DNA of 64,000 bases from assembly GCA_016934035.1 (NCBI GenBank), contig JAFGTP010000054.1, positions 216,948 to 280,947 of the forward strand, given 5' to 3'. The notes below the pieces were generated by a model. It was not told the origin of the DNA and did no database searches. It was given only the letters and a program-made list of their open reading frames with translations. The position numbers and the translations under genes are program-made. Source of the stretch: Fidelibacterota bacterium. GTDB taxonomy: Bacteria; Fidelibacterota; UBA2242; JAFGTP01. Below are positions 36,470-44,747 of this stretch, piece after piece. Within the stretch, counting starts at the first letter, position 1, and each line of letters opens with the position of its first letter.

Positions 36470-37243
36470 ATGAGCCAGCCATTTAAATCAAGAGTCAAAG
36501 AGAACATCGCAGTGCTTCTGGCATTTATTGTGATCATCATCGTTGCGCTATATGTTCGGAATTCCTATCCCGAGGAAACCAAAAACCTGGTTTTCGGGAT
36601 CATGATGGTGGCCTTTGTTTTAATAAATCTTGTGATTCTGATTATTACCAAACGGACTTACCTGGTCTATAATATTATCATATCGGCAAACCTGGGCATC
36701 AGTTATCTGACCAATCACAAAGGTGCTTATGTCGCTATTACTTTTCTTGTATTTTTTACAATTGGCGCTTATTTCTTTTATAAAACCATGAAGTTTCAGC
36801 GGAATTTCTTCAAAATCCTAAGATTGGCAAGTGCCAGAACGGAAAGTAAAAATAATGGTTTAACCAAAAGGCCGATGCCTTTGGGCAAACATGAATATAG
36901 TAAAGATGAAATAATTGAATTTTCACGATATCTTAATAAAGCCACTATTGCCAATTACTATAAAAGTGACAACGGTGTGTATGTTGTACTCACAGGCTGG
37001 CACCATTTCCCTATCAATAAGCCGAAAGAAAATCATGACAGTTATGTCTTTTTTGAGTTTGATGGAAATATTCTGGTGAATATTGCTCAACGGGACTATA
37101 ACCAATATCAGGACAAACTTACTTTTCATGAATTGTGTGAGGCCCTGGGTGGATTATTTCTGGAGTTTTTTGAATTATATAAAAAGGGTGAAAAAGAAAA
37201 GATCAGTGATCTATTGAATTCAAAAACCGGAGAGAACAAATGA
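36470..37243 (+). CDS. Four-helix membrane protein with cytoplasmic domain, unknown function
   Basis: A 257-residue protein. Four hydrophobic helices fill residues about 12-115 (FIVIIIVALYV, FGIMMVAFVLINLVILII, LVYNIIISANLGISYL, VAITFLVFFTIGAYFFY). A soluble C-terminal domain follows with FSRYLNKATIANYYKSDNGVYVVLTGWHHFP and VFFEFDGNILVNIAQRD. I do not recognise the family. The start at 36470 follows AAAAGGAGAAG; earlier in-frame codons lack a ribosome site. It overlaps the winged-helix gene by 4 bases, so the two probably work together, perhaps as a membrane sensor and regulator. Confidence 0.6.
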   Translation: MSQPFKSRVKENIAVLLAFIVIIIVALYVRNSYPEETKNLVFGIMMVAFVLINLVILIITKRTYLVYNIIISANLGISYLTNHKGAYVAITFLVFFTIGAYFFYKTMKFQRNFFKILRLASARTESKNNGLTKRPMPLGKHEYSKDEIIEFSRYLNKATIANYYKSDNGVYVVLTGWHHFPINKPKENHDSYVFFEFDGNILVNIAQRDYNQYQDKLTFHELCEALGGLFLEFFELYKKGEKEKISDLLNSKTGENK

Positions 37244-37833
37244 ATTTTACGGACATTCAAAAACTCTCCGGATTGCTGGCAAAAAGTTTTGCTGAAGATT
37301 TCCTGAAATTGCTGGTGAATTATCAAACTATTTCAGCATCGGAAGCAGCTTCCAGGTTGAACCTGCATATCAAAACTGTGCAGGATTTTCTGGAAGGATT
37401 GTGTGAAGTTGGATATTTATCCAAAGAGGAAATCATTGATAAAAAGCGTCCCTATTTTCGCTATCAATTGGTGAAGCAAGCCATTGAGATTAATTTTGAT
37501 ATTAATTCCTTAATAGATGACCGGAATGAATTACTCGAAATGAAAATCCGGGAGCAGAATAATTCCAACTGCCTGTTCAATGTGTCGCCGAAAACCAATG
37601 AGATTGCATCCATAACATTTTTTGTCGGTGAAGGCCGGGCGAAAAAGGAACGCAAAATCCAGTTGACCAAAAACCAGAGCAAGTTCCTGTTTCATTTACC
37701 ATTTCCAACTGCAGTGCCGAAAAAAGTGTTATCGATTATTGAAGAAAATCATATTGAAAAAGAATCAACTCAGGAAATTTTTGATTTACTTTTGATACTG
37801 AAGGATAATGGTGTCATTGAAATGTTGGAATGA
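37240..37833 (+). CDS. Winged-helix transcriptional regulator-like protein
   Basis: A 197-residue protein. Residues about 15-75 form a winged helix (LLVNYQTISASEAASRLNLHIKTVQDFLEGLCEVGYLSKEEI) of the ArsR/MarR-like kind. The rest is a beta-rich domain without a recognised ligand motif. It is coupled by ATGA to the membrane protein upstream and ends 13 bases from a convergent gene. It may regulate its own promoter. Confidence 0.65.
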   Translation: MNFTDIQKLSGLLAKSFAEDFLKLLVNYQTISASEAASRLNLHIKTVQDFLEGLCEVGYLSKEEIIDKKRPYFRYQLVKQAIEINFDINSLIDDRNELLEMKIREQNNSNCLFNVSPKTNEIASITFFVGEGRAKKERKIQLTKNQSKFLFHLPFPTAVPKKVLSIIEENHIEKESTQEIFDLLLILKDNGVIEMLE

Positions 37834-37846
37834 TAGTTAGTATTCA

Positions 37847-38821
37847 TTATTTCACAACCACAAATTTATTGATATAGGTTTTGTTATTTTCAATATCCTT
37901 CACTACAAAATAATAAATCCCTGAACCGACAGTATGATTATTGATGTTTAGCAGGTTCCATTTAGCCACATTTGAACCGCTGGTAGTTTTGTTATGATCA
38001 ATGGATTTGACCAAATAACCATCAATTGTGAAAATTTTGATATTACAGATATCAGGAATATTCATAAAGGTAATATTTCGATCGATCTCGTACCAGGTTG
38101 TCCTGCCAAAGGTCGTTGATGGTTCCCAAACCGGATCTGTAGTATAATCATTATCACTGCAATATGGATTGGGCACGGCGTAAGGCTGGTCATCAGTTTC
38201 ATTATCTTCCAGAATTGGGCCGGGCACAATGGATTTTAGTGAGACAAATTTGGGTGACTCCATCGACTCCTGCCCGGCAGTTTGGTCTGGGAGATCAAAA
38301 GCTGTGACAGCATAGTAATATGTCATTCCATTGATTAGTCCTGTATCAGTATAGCGATATTGTAATCCGATATCATATCCATAATTATTAAGCGAATCGT
38401 ACTCTGCAATCAGTTGCCATGGGCCATTTTCTCCAACTGTACTTCGATAGATTCTGTATCCTTCAAAATCTTTGAGAAGAGAATCTCCCCGGGCATTGTC
38501 GATGGATTCTTCCGGAGGCATTCCTTTTTCATAATATTCATCTTTCCACGACCAGTCGATTGTGATCTGGTGAGATGTTGGTATTAATTCGAATTGCGGT
38601 GGGTTTGGTGGTGATGGCAATCGGAATTGTGTTGAGTAAACGCTGCGGGCCTTCTGTATTCTATTGATAAGGTCGTATTCTCCTTTACCGCCAACCATTG
38701 CAACAAAAACCTCCATTGTATCACCAACCTCTACATTTCCAAGAGGGCCTAGTCCAAGAATTCCCTTTTGATGACCGGAAAATTCAGGACTTCCCATTAC
38801 ACCTATGGAATTTGAAATCAT
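37847..38821 (-). CDS. C-terminal half of a split secreted sorting-domain protein (frameshifted partner)
   Basis: 324 codons. The segment opens with SGHQKGILGLGPLGNVEVGDTMEVFVAMVGG, which in relatives lies in the middle of a longer secreted protein. A fibronectin-like segment follows (LIPTSHQITIDWSWKD ... GYRIYRSTVGENGPWQLI) and then a C-terminal sorting-like domain (NIKIFTIDGYLVKSI ... VGSGIYYFVVKD). It lacks a signal peptide, so it could not be exported alone. Its ATG overlaps the stop of the upstream half by 4 bases, right after a run of seven A. A -1 slip there would fuse both halves into one exported protein of about 640 residues. Confidence 0.7.
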   Translation of the reverse strand: MISNSIGVMGSPEFSGHQKGILGLGPLGNVEVGDTMEVFVAMVGGKGEYDLINRIQKARSVYSTQFRLPSPPNPPQFELIPTSHQITIDWSWKDEYYEKGMPPEESIDNARGDSLLKDFEGYRIYRSTVGENGPWQLIAEYDSLNNYGYDIGLQYRYTDTGLINGMTYYYAVTAFDLPDQTAGQESMESPKFVSLKSIVPGPILEDNETDDQPYAVPNPYCSDNDYTTDPVWEPSTTFGRTTWYEIDRNITFMNIPDICNIKIFTIDGYLVKSIDHNKTTSGSNVAKWNLLNINNHTVGSGIYYFVVKDIENNKTYINKFVVVK

Positions 38822-39771
38822 TTTTTTGTAGCGCCATTATCTCCTGAAGCATCATAAAACCCATATTGCCACTGGTGAAACATATATTTGGGGTCAGCTT
38901 CATTATTATCAAAAGATCCGCCTAAAATTACCATTCCGATTCTTTCATCATTTTCAAAACGATCGTCAGCCCATGGCGCATTGGCCAATATGATTGACTG
39001 CTGGTCAAAATTGTAATAAATATAATCATTACGGGTGTCCATCTTTTCAATGTTTCCAATATTCGGGTCCTGAACCAAAGCAAAACAGGCATCCTTCCAT
39101 AGATATTTTCCTTCATTGATGAAAAGATATTGAATAAATATTGTTTGGTTATGAGATGGATGGTCCCAGGCCATTGATCGTTCAATTATGTGAACATTGA
39201 GTTGTTTATGGTCTTTTAAAATTATCGGTGATTCAGGTGTATAATATAAAATTTTGTTGTCATAATACTGGCAAATCAAATCATCATGGGATATTGGATA
39301 ATATTGAGGATGGAGGAGTCCCTCGCTGTCAAAGAAATTATGATAATCGATCGCATCTTTACCTGCTGGTGGCTTTTTAAATAAAGAAGAAGCATGATAG
39401 ATTGTATCATTTCTATGAAAATCAGGATAGGTTTCTACAGTAGGGCCTCGGTGTAATCCAATAGATTCATAGCCGGCTGATGTTGTCACAAGTGTATCAC
39501 TGCCGATAATAGCACCCAGCCAAAATCCGGAAGCCAGTTTAAACGCATTGTTACTTCCCTGTGGAAAATTGACTTCCAGTGATGAATATTGCCTATATAA
39601 TTCTGGGACAATTATGTTCGAGCGAGTGTTTCCAAAATTAGTTTTGGTGTACAGAATGTGATTTATTCTGTGGAATTTAAAGTCCATGTTCTGAGGAGGA
39701 AAAACATGTTCCTGGGCTTTAGAAATTGTAATTTGCAATAAGATAAAAATTATTAATGAGTTACGATACAT
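38818..39771 (-). CDS. N-terminal half of a split secreted protein
   Basis: 317 codons beginning with a signal peptide (MYRNSLIIFILLQITISKAQ). The body (FKLASGFWLGAIIGSDTLVTTSAGYE ... LFINEGKYLWKDACFALVQDPNIGN) matches the N-terminal part of large FCB-group secreted proteins that normally continue into fibronectin and sorting domains. It stops after GDNGATKK at a TGA that immediately follows A7, and the missing C-terminal half continues in the -1 frame. Either the gene is broken by one base, or the A7 is a programmed slip site, or the run is miscounted. Confidence 0.7.
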   Translation of the reverse strand: MYRNSLIIFILLQITISKAQEHVFPPQNMDFKFHRINHILYTKTNFGNTRSNIIVPELYRQYSSLEVNFPQGSNNAFKLASGFWLGAIIGSDTLVTTSAGYESIGLHRGPTVETYPDFHRNDTIYHASSLFKKPPAGKDAIDYHNFFDSEGLLHPQYYPISHDDLICQYYDNKILYYTPESPIILKDHKQLNVHIIERSMAWDHPSHNQTIFIQYLFINEGKYLWKDACFALVQDPNIGNIEKMDTRNDYIYYNFDQQSIILANAPWADDRFENDERIGMVILGGSFDNNEADPKYMFHQWQYGFYDASGDNGATKK

Positions 39772-39997
39772 TTGGCCCCTGTGTTTACATTAAAAAGAAG
39801 TAACCTGTGAATATAATTAGAAAATGAATTTTTTTAAAAAAATATTTATTAATGTGGATTAAGTAAAATTTTTAATAAATATTTTGCTGAGAAGTTCAAT
39901 TTCCAGCCAATAGTATTTCCAGTCAAGATGATTATAAACTATCAACATAATTTTAATATTATATTTTAATTAAATGAGTTTAATTAAAAACTGAAGG

Positions 39998-40026
39998 TTG
40001 ATTTTTGTCGTAAAATTTATTATAAT
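39998..40026 (+). promoter_or_regulatory. Promoter of the KamA-family gene
   Basis: TTGATT (39998-40003) and a consensus TATAAT (40021-40026) with a 17-base spacer, 28 bases before the ATG at 40055. Confidence 0.7.
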
Positions 40027-40054
40027 GTTTTATAACGAATATTAGGAGGAAGAG

Positions 40055-42241
40055 ATGTCATCTTATGAAAACCTCGACAAAATTGCGATTAATGTAAAAT
40101 CCCATCGATTACTTTCAAAATTGCTAAATGAAAATCCCAAACTGGAAAAAATTATGAACCAGTCGAAAAATGAAACCGAAGCCCTGGTGGGTGTTAAAGA
40201 ATGGGTTTTACATGAATTGAAAAAAAATGAAACAGCTTACCGTTACTATCAAGGTCAACTTAAAGGGGCTGAAAATCTGGCCCAGTTACAATGGTCCGAT
40301 TACGCAGCCATTCGAATACTGGACTACATTGACAATGCCGGACGGGAGTTTAGAGACCTCAATCTTCGTGGCAAAGTTGCTGTGAGCAATCCAATCAAAT
40401 TAATCTGGCTGGGGGTCCATATGGGTACCGGGGGTGCAAAGCCTTTCTTCTATCAGGACATGCTGCATCTTTTTCAACAATTTTCCGGAAAAAAAGAGAG
40501 AAACCCAGTGACTCGGGCGGAATTGGTTAAATGGATGGATCGCTATCCAAGCGGCCTGGATCCGAGAATTGTTCGTCTCCGTGAAGAGAACAGAGAAAGA
40601 ATAATCAAAATACTAATCAAAAAGATGGATTCCGGTGAAATTCATTCCCAGCGCTATCAATTCAAAGAAAATCTTTCGGAAGAACAAAAATTCCTCACTA
40701 TGCTGGAATGGTGGAAAGAAATGACTTTTCATATGACTTTTGCAGTACGTTCACCGGATTTATTGAATGAATTGCTGGATTTTTCCCTTGATCCGGACAC
40801 GATGGAAATTCTCTATCAGGCCGAAAAAAAGAAAATTCCCTTTTTTGTAAATCCCTACTATCTGTCACTGCTTCATGTCCGCGTGCCTTATTTTGCAATT
40901 GGAGCCGATCTCGCCATTCGATATTACATCCTATACAGCCAGGAACTGATCCATGAATTCGGTCATATTGTGGCCTGGGAAAGGGAAGATGAGGTTAAAC
41001 CCGGAGAACCCAATGCTGCAGGCTGGATATTGCCCAGTGATCACAATATTCATCGCCGCTACCCTGATGTTGCTATTTTGATTCCGGACACAGTGGGACG
41101 GGCCTGTGGCGGGTTGTGCAGTTCCTGTCAGCGGATGTACAATTTTCAACGGGGTTTGTTAAATTTTGATCTTAAAAAACTGGAACCCCATAAATCCTGG
41201 TCGGAAAAATTACCGGAACTTATCAATTACTGGAGGATGGATTCCCAACTTCGTGATATATTAATTACAGGTGGTGACGGCCTGATGAGTTCAAACCAGT
41301 CACTCCAGGAAATCTTTGCTGAGATTTTGGTCATGGCAAGACGCAAGCATGAGGACAATCAAAAACGCAAAGACCACGAAAAGCATGCAGAGATCCAAAG
41401 AATCAGAATCGGAACGCGATTGCCTGTTTATCTGCCTCAACGCATTACGCCGGATTTAATAAAAATCCTGAAGGATTTCAAAGACGAAGGAAGCCAGTTG
41501 GGCATCAGGCAATTTGTCATTCAAACCCATTTCGAGGCACCAATGGAAGTGACTCCGGAAGCCAAACTGGCGATTGAGCGCTTGATTTCAGCAGGCTGGG
41601 TGGTGACCAATCAAACTGTTTTCACAGTCTTTGCGTCGAGACGTGGTCACAATGCAAAATTACGAAAAGTACTTAATGACCTGGGGGTTTTAGCCTATTA
41701 TACCTTTACAGTCAAGGGCTATATGGAAAATTTTCATAATTTTGCACCCAATTCACGTTCTGTTCAGGAAAGTGCTGAAGAAAAAAGCTTTGGCACCATT
41801 CCCGAATATATGCAAAATGAATTGCAGGACAATATGGCGTCGCCGGAAAAAATCCCCCAAATAATTCAGGGAATAAAAAATAAAACTCAGATACCATTTC
41901 TTTCGACTGATCGGAATGTTCTCAATCTGCCGGGGGTTGGAAAATCTCTGACTTTTCGCACAATTGGTATCACCCGCTATGGTCGGCGTATTCTTGAATT
42001 TGATCACGATCGGACCAGAAAACACAGCCCGATCATTGAGAAGATGGGGAAAGTCGTCATTATTGAATCTAAATCAATTGCCGAATACCTTAAGCAGTTG
42101 GAAGATGTCGGCGAAGATATGTCTGAATATGATGATCTTTATGGGTATTCCATCGGAGAAACCGAAGCCAGAAACCCCATCTTTGAATATCCGGACTACG
42201 ACTTTTTTACCACTGATGAGATGACCAATCTGAAAATTTAA
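40055..42241 (+). CDS. KamA-family radical SAM protein (lysine 2,3-aminomutase-like)
   Basis: A 728-residue protein, much longer than the roughly 420 residues of classical lysine 2,3-aminomutase. The iron-sulfur motif CGGLCSSC (CxxxCxxC) is at residues 351-358, followed by ILITGGDGLMSS and IRIGTRLPVYLPQRI, both typical of the KamA barrel (SAM and PLP regions). The 350 residues before the cluster are a helical extension found in a long subfamily. The reaction is likely an aminomutase or related radical step; the substrate is uncertain. AGGAGG precedes the ATG. It stands alone with its own promoter. Confidence 0.88.
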   Translation: MSSYENLDKIAINVKSHRLLSKLLNENPKLEKIMNQSKNETEALVGVKEWVLHELKKNETAYRYYQGQLKGAENLAQLQWSDYAAIRILDYIDNAGREFRDLNLRGKVAVSNPIKLIWLGVHMGTGGAKPFFYQDMLHLFQQFSGKKERNPVTRAELVKWMDRYPSGLDPRIVRLREENRERIIKILIKKMDSGEIHSQRYQFKENLSEEQKFLTMLEWWKEMTFHMTFAVRSPDLLNELLDFSLDPDTMEILYQAEKKKIPFFVNPYYLSLLHVRVPYFAIGADLAIRYYILYSQELIHEFGHIVAWEREDEVKPGEPNAAGWILPSDHNIHRRYPDVAILIPDTVGRACGGLCSSCQRMYNFQRGLLNFDLKKLEPHKSWSEKLPELINYWRMDSQLRDILITGGDGLMSSNQSLQEIFAEILVMARRKHEDNQKRKDHEKHAEIQRIRIGTRLPVYLPQRITPDLIKILKDFKDEGSQLGIRQFVIQTHFEAPMEVTPEAKLAIERLISAGWVVTNQTVFTVFASRRGHNAKLRKVLNDLGVLAYYTFTVKGYMENFHNFAPNSRSVQESAEEKSFGTIPEYMQNELQDNMASPEKIPQIIQGIKNKTQIPFLSTDRNVLNLPGVGKSLTFRTIGITRYGRRILEFDHDRTRKHSPIIEKMGKVVIIESKSIAEYLKQLEDVGEDMSEYDDLYGYSIGETEARNPIFEYPDYDFFTTDEMTNLKI

Positions 42242-42397
42242 ATCTGCTGTCGGTTTTGTTGAGAAAATTCCCAGACAAAACAACTTCCTGTCCAGGGGGG
42301 ATAACTGGGCCATATCTTCGATACTGTGACCTTTTGGCCAAGTTTCCCAAATCAGAGGATCAGGTATTCCAATATCTCTTGGCTGAGAGAAAAAGTT

Positions 42398-42424
42398 TTC
42401 GAATAATTTTCAAAAATATTCTAA
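42398..42424. promoter_or_regulatory. Candidate TetR operator, site 1 (imperfect)
   Basis: A 27-base dyad with TTCGAA at 42398-42403 and TTCTAA at 42419-42424, spaced by 15 bases. It lies just upstream of the tetR -35 element. It differs from sites 2 and 3 in one end base. Confidence 0.6.
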
Positions 42425-42431
42425 AAAATTA

Positions 42432-42460
42432 TTGCAAATTAATCAGAATACTTGTAAACT
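42432..42460 (+). promoter_or_regulatory. Promoter of the tetR/efflux operon
   Basis: TTGCAA (42432-42437) and TAAACT (42455-42460) with a 17-base spacer. It is flanked on both sides by the 27-base dyads. Confidence 0.6.
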
Positions 42461-42464
42461 ATTT

Positions 42465-42491
42465 TTCGAATAATTAATTAAAAAATTCGAA
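42465..42491. promoter_or_regulatory. Candidate TetR operator, site 2
   Basis: A 27-base dyad ending in TTCGAA at both sides (42465-42470 and 42486-42491), directly after the -10 element and 9 bases before the tetR ATG. A repressor bound here would block the promoter. Confidence 0.65.
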
Positions 42492-42500
42492 AGTAATACT

Positions 42501-43088
42501 ATGCAGAAAATCAGTCTAAAAAAAGAAAAAATACTCAACGCCGCCCGTGAATTAATTGACAAAATCGGTCCGGACAAAATCACCATGGAGCTCATTGCCA
42601 AACGTATAGAAATGGGAAAGGCCAGTATCTATTATTACTTTAAAAGCAAAGAAGAAATCATTTCCGAAGTGGCCAGCGAAGAAGGCAGAAAAATCCAGAG
42701 GGAGGTGTATAAAGCCATTCAAGAGGAAACAAATCCGGTGGACAAACTCAGGGCTTACATGATTACTCGTGTAAAATTCATGAAAGAATTGGCTGGTTAT
42801 TACGGCGGAAAAAAACTTCAGAAAGAGCTGCACAAATACCACTTTGCTTTTGAAGCCTTTCAGAAACAATTTTATGATTTTGAACAAAATATACTGCATG
42901 TCATCATTGAGACGGGCCTGGAAAAAGGAGTCTTTGAAATAGAAGATACCACTATCGCCACCGGTGCATTGCTGTCGGCCATGCGGGGTATTGAATACCA
43001 GTGGACCTTTTACACCGATCTGGATGAAGCATTGACACAGGCAGGAGTTTTATTCAGGATTTTGCTAAACGGAATTTTGAAGCGCTAA
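42501..43088 (+). CDS. TetR-family transcriptional regulator of an RND efflux operon
   Basis: A 195-residue regulator. The helix-turn-helix domain is at residues about 5-60 (ILNAARELIDKIGPDKITMELIAKRIEMGKASIYYYFKSKEEII). The C-terminal helical ligand domain shows no specific motif. It heads a cluster with TolC, adaptor, RND pump and PG0541-like genes. Matching dyads lie before it and before the TolC gene, so it probably represses itself and the pump and is released by a pump substrate. Confidence 0.9.
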   Translation: MQKISLKKEKILNAARELIDKIGPDKITMELIAKRIEMGKASIYYYFKSKEEIISEVASEEGRKIQREVYKAIQEETNPVDKLRAYMITRVKFMKELAGYYGGKKLQKELHKYHFAFEAFQKQFYDFEQNILHVIIETGLEKGVFEIEDTTIATGALLSAMRGIEYQWTFYTDLDEALTQAGVLFRILLNGILKR

Positions 43089-43105
43089 AAATTTTTTAAT
43101 CATTT

Positions 43106-43132
43106 TTCGAATAAATTTGAAAATAATTCGAA
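43106..43132. promoter_or_regulatory. Candidate TetR operator, site 3, upstream of the TolC gene
   Basis: A 27-base dyad with TTCGAA at 43106-43111 and 43127-43132 and the same 15-base spacing as site 2. It lies 42 bases ahead of the TolC start. Confidence 0.65.
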
Positions 43133-43173
43133 TTTTCAAAAATGACCCGCTGAAACGAAAGAATGGAGAATCT

Positions 43174-44577
43174 ATGAGAAAAAGACTCATCTCGAATTTG
43201 ATCATGGCCGTGCCTATGGTGGTTTTTGCACAACAGCAACTGACGCTGGATCAATGTCATCAACTGGCACTGAAAAATAACTATGAGATAAAAATTGCCC
43301 GGGAAGAAGTCCAGGCCGCTGAACACAATGTTAAAAGTTCCCGCACCTTGTTTTTACCGAAGTTCAGTTTTACAGGGACCTATCTGCATAACGATGAATC
43401 AATTAAATATAGGATTGATGAAATGGCATTGCCGGTAGGTAATGCTGACGGAACTTTTCGGCCGGACCAGTTGACCACTCTAACCGATGCAGCCGGTAAC
43501 CTCGTTCCCTATCCGATGAACTGGGTCCACATTCCGTCAACAGACCTGACCTTTGGGCAGAAAGATCTGTATCTGCTGAATCTTGGCCTGGTGCAACCGC
43601 TTTTTACCGGTGGAAAAATCCTTCAGCAATACAAAATCAGCCAAAGTACTGCAAAAATTTCTAAGGCTCAAAAATGGCTCACCGATTCTGATGTCCTTCT
43701 GCAAACCAGTGAACTCTTCTGGAAAATTGTCTCTATAGAAGAAAAAGTCATTTTAGCCGAAAGCTATGTTGCCTTAATTGAGGACCACCTCACCATTTTG
43801 AATAATTACCTGGGCGAAGGTATCATCACCAGCAATGAACTGCTCAAAGCCATGGTCCGGTTAAATGAGGCGAAAATGAATTTGCTTAAAGCGCAAAACG
43901 GACGCGATTTGGCAAAGATGGCTTTGTGCCGGCATCTCGGCCTTCCTATCGACAGCACCATTGAGTTGAAAACTGAAAAGATGGATGATTATTCGGTCAT
44001 CGATAACCAGTATTCCGGTGATGAATTTGCCAACCAGCGCAATGAATTAAAAATGCTTCAGGAATCTGTTAATATTACCAAATCGATGGAGCAAGTCGCC
44101 CTCTCTGGGTATCTGCCAAACCTGGTTTTGACCGGCAATTACACAACCCTGAATCCCAATCCCTATAACAGTTTGAAAGAGGAATTTGGTGGCGGATGGA
44201 ATGTGGGTCTGTCAGCCCAGTTTGATATTTTCAGTTGGAATGAACGTGGCCACAAAGTGGCTTCAGCCCGGCATACACGAAAAGCGGCAGAACAGAAACT
44301 GGAAGATACTCAAAATCTCATTAAACTGGATATTCAGCAATCGGTTTACAAGGTCAATGAAATTGTCAGGCAAATCAGGCTGGCGGAATCAACCTTGTCG
44401 CAGGCCGAAAAAAATCTGCAGATAACCCGGGATAATTTCAGGGAAGGGATCGCCACCAGTACTGATGTTCTCGATGCACAAATACTTTGGCAGCGGGCTA
44501 ATTCCGAACTCATTGACAGCAATAGTGAATATCAAATTAATCTGGCTAAATATTATAAAGCCATCGGACAAAAATAA
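43174..44577 (+). CDS. TolC-family outer-membrane efflux protein
   Basis: A 467-residue protein with a signal peptide (MRKRLISNLIMAVPMVVFAQ). The OEP repeat pattern starts with LTLDQCHQLALKNNYEIKIAREEVQAAEHN and recurs after the middle (TDVLDAQILWQRANSELIDSNSEYQINLAKYYKAIG). It forms the outer channel for the RND pump encoded downstream. I start at 43174 because of the GGAG upstream; earlier in-frame codons do not give a signal peptide. Confidence 0.9.
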   Translation: MRKRLISNLIMAVPMVVFAQQQLTLDQCHQLALKNNYEIKIAREEVQAAEHNVKSSRTLFLPKFSFTGTYLHNDESIKYRIDEMALPVGNADGTFRPDQLTTLTDAAGNLVPYPMNWVHIPSTDLTFGQKDLYLLNLGLVQPLFTGGKILQQYKISQSTAKISKAQKWLTDSDVLLQTSELFWKIVSIEEKVILAESYVALIEDHLTILNNYLGEGIITSNELLKAMVRLNEAKMNLLKAQNGRDLAKMALCRHLGLPIDSTIELKTEKMDDYSVIDNQYSGDEFANQRNELKMLQESVNITKSMEQVALSGYLPNLVLTGNYTTLNPNPYNSLKEEFGGGWNVGLSAQFDIFSWNERGHKVASARHTRKAAEQKLEDTQNLIKLDIQQSVYKVNEIVRQIRLAESTLSQAEKNLQITRDNFREGIATSTDVLDAQILWQRANSELIDSNSEYQINLAKYYKAIGQK

Positions 44578-44747
44578 ATGATTTTAACCATGAAATACAC
44601 AGATGATATGCAGCCCAAGGACGCCGGGGAGGCTGGGAAAACCCGAAAAATGTTAATAATATGTTCAGTGAGGTTTTTGTGACCCTGACTGTGAAAAACT
44701 CAACGCCTTCTCTGTCTCTGTGGCAAATAATAAAGGAGAAATATAAT
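44578..44747. other. Intergenic region with a degenerate repeat-like stretch
   Basis: 170 bases between the TolC and adaptor genes. It has fragments such as ATACACAGA and CTCTGTCTCTGTGGC that could pair and that recall extragenic repeats of the kind also seen at 56219. No promoter is obvious. Confidence 0.3.

Noticed and set aside
42242-42395. Search for a terminator or small RNA after the KamA gene
   Set aside because: No hairpin with a T run could be found by eye.
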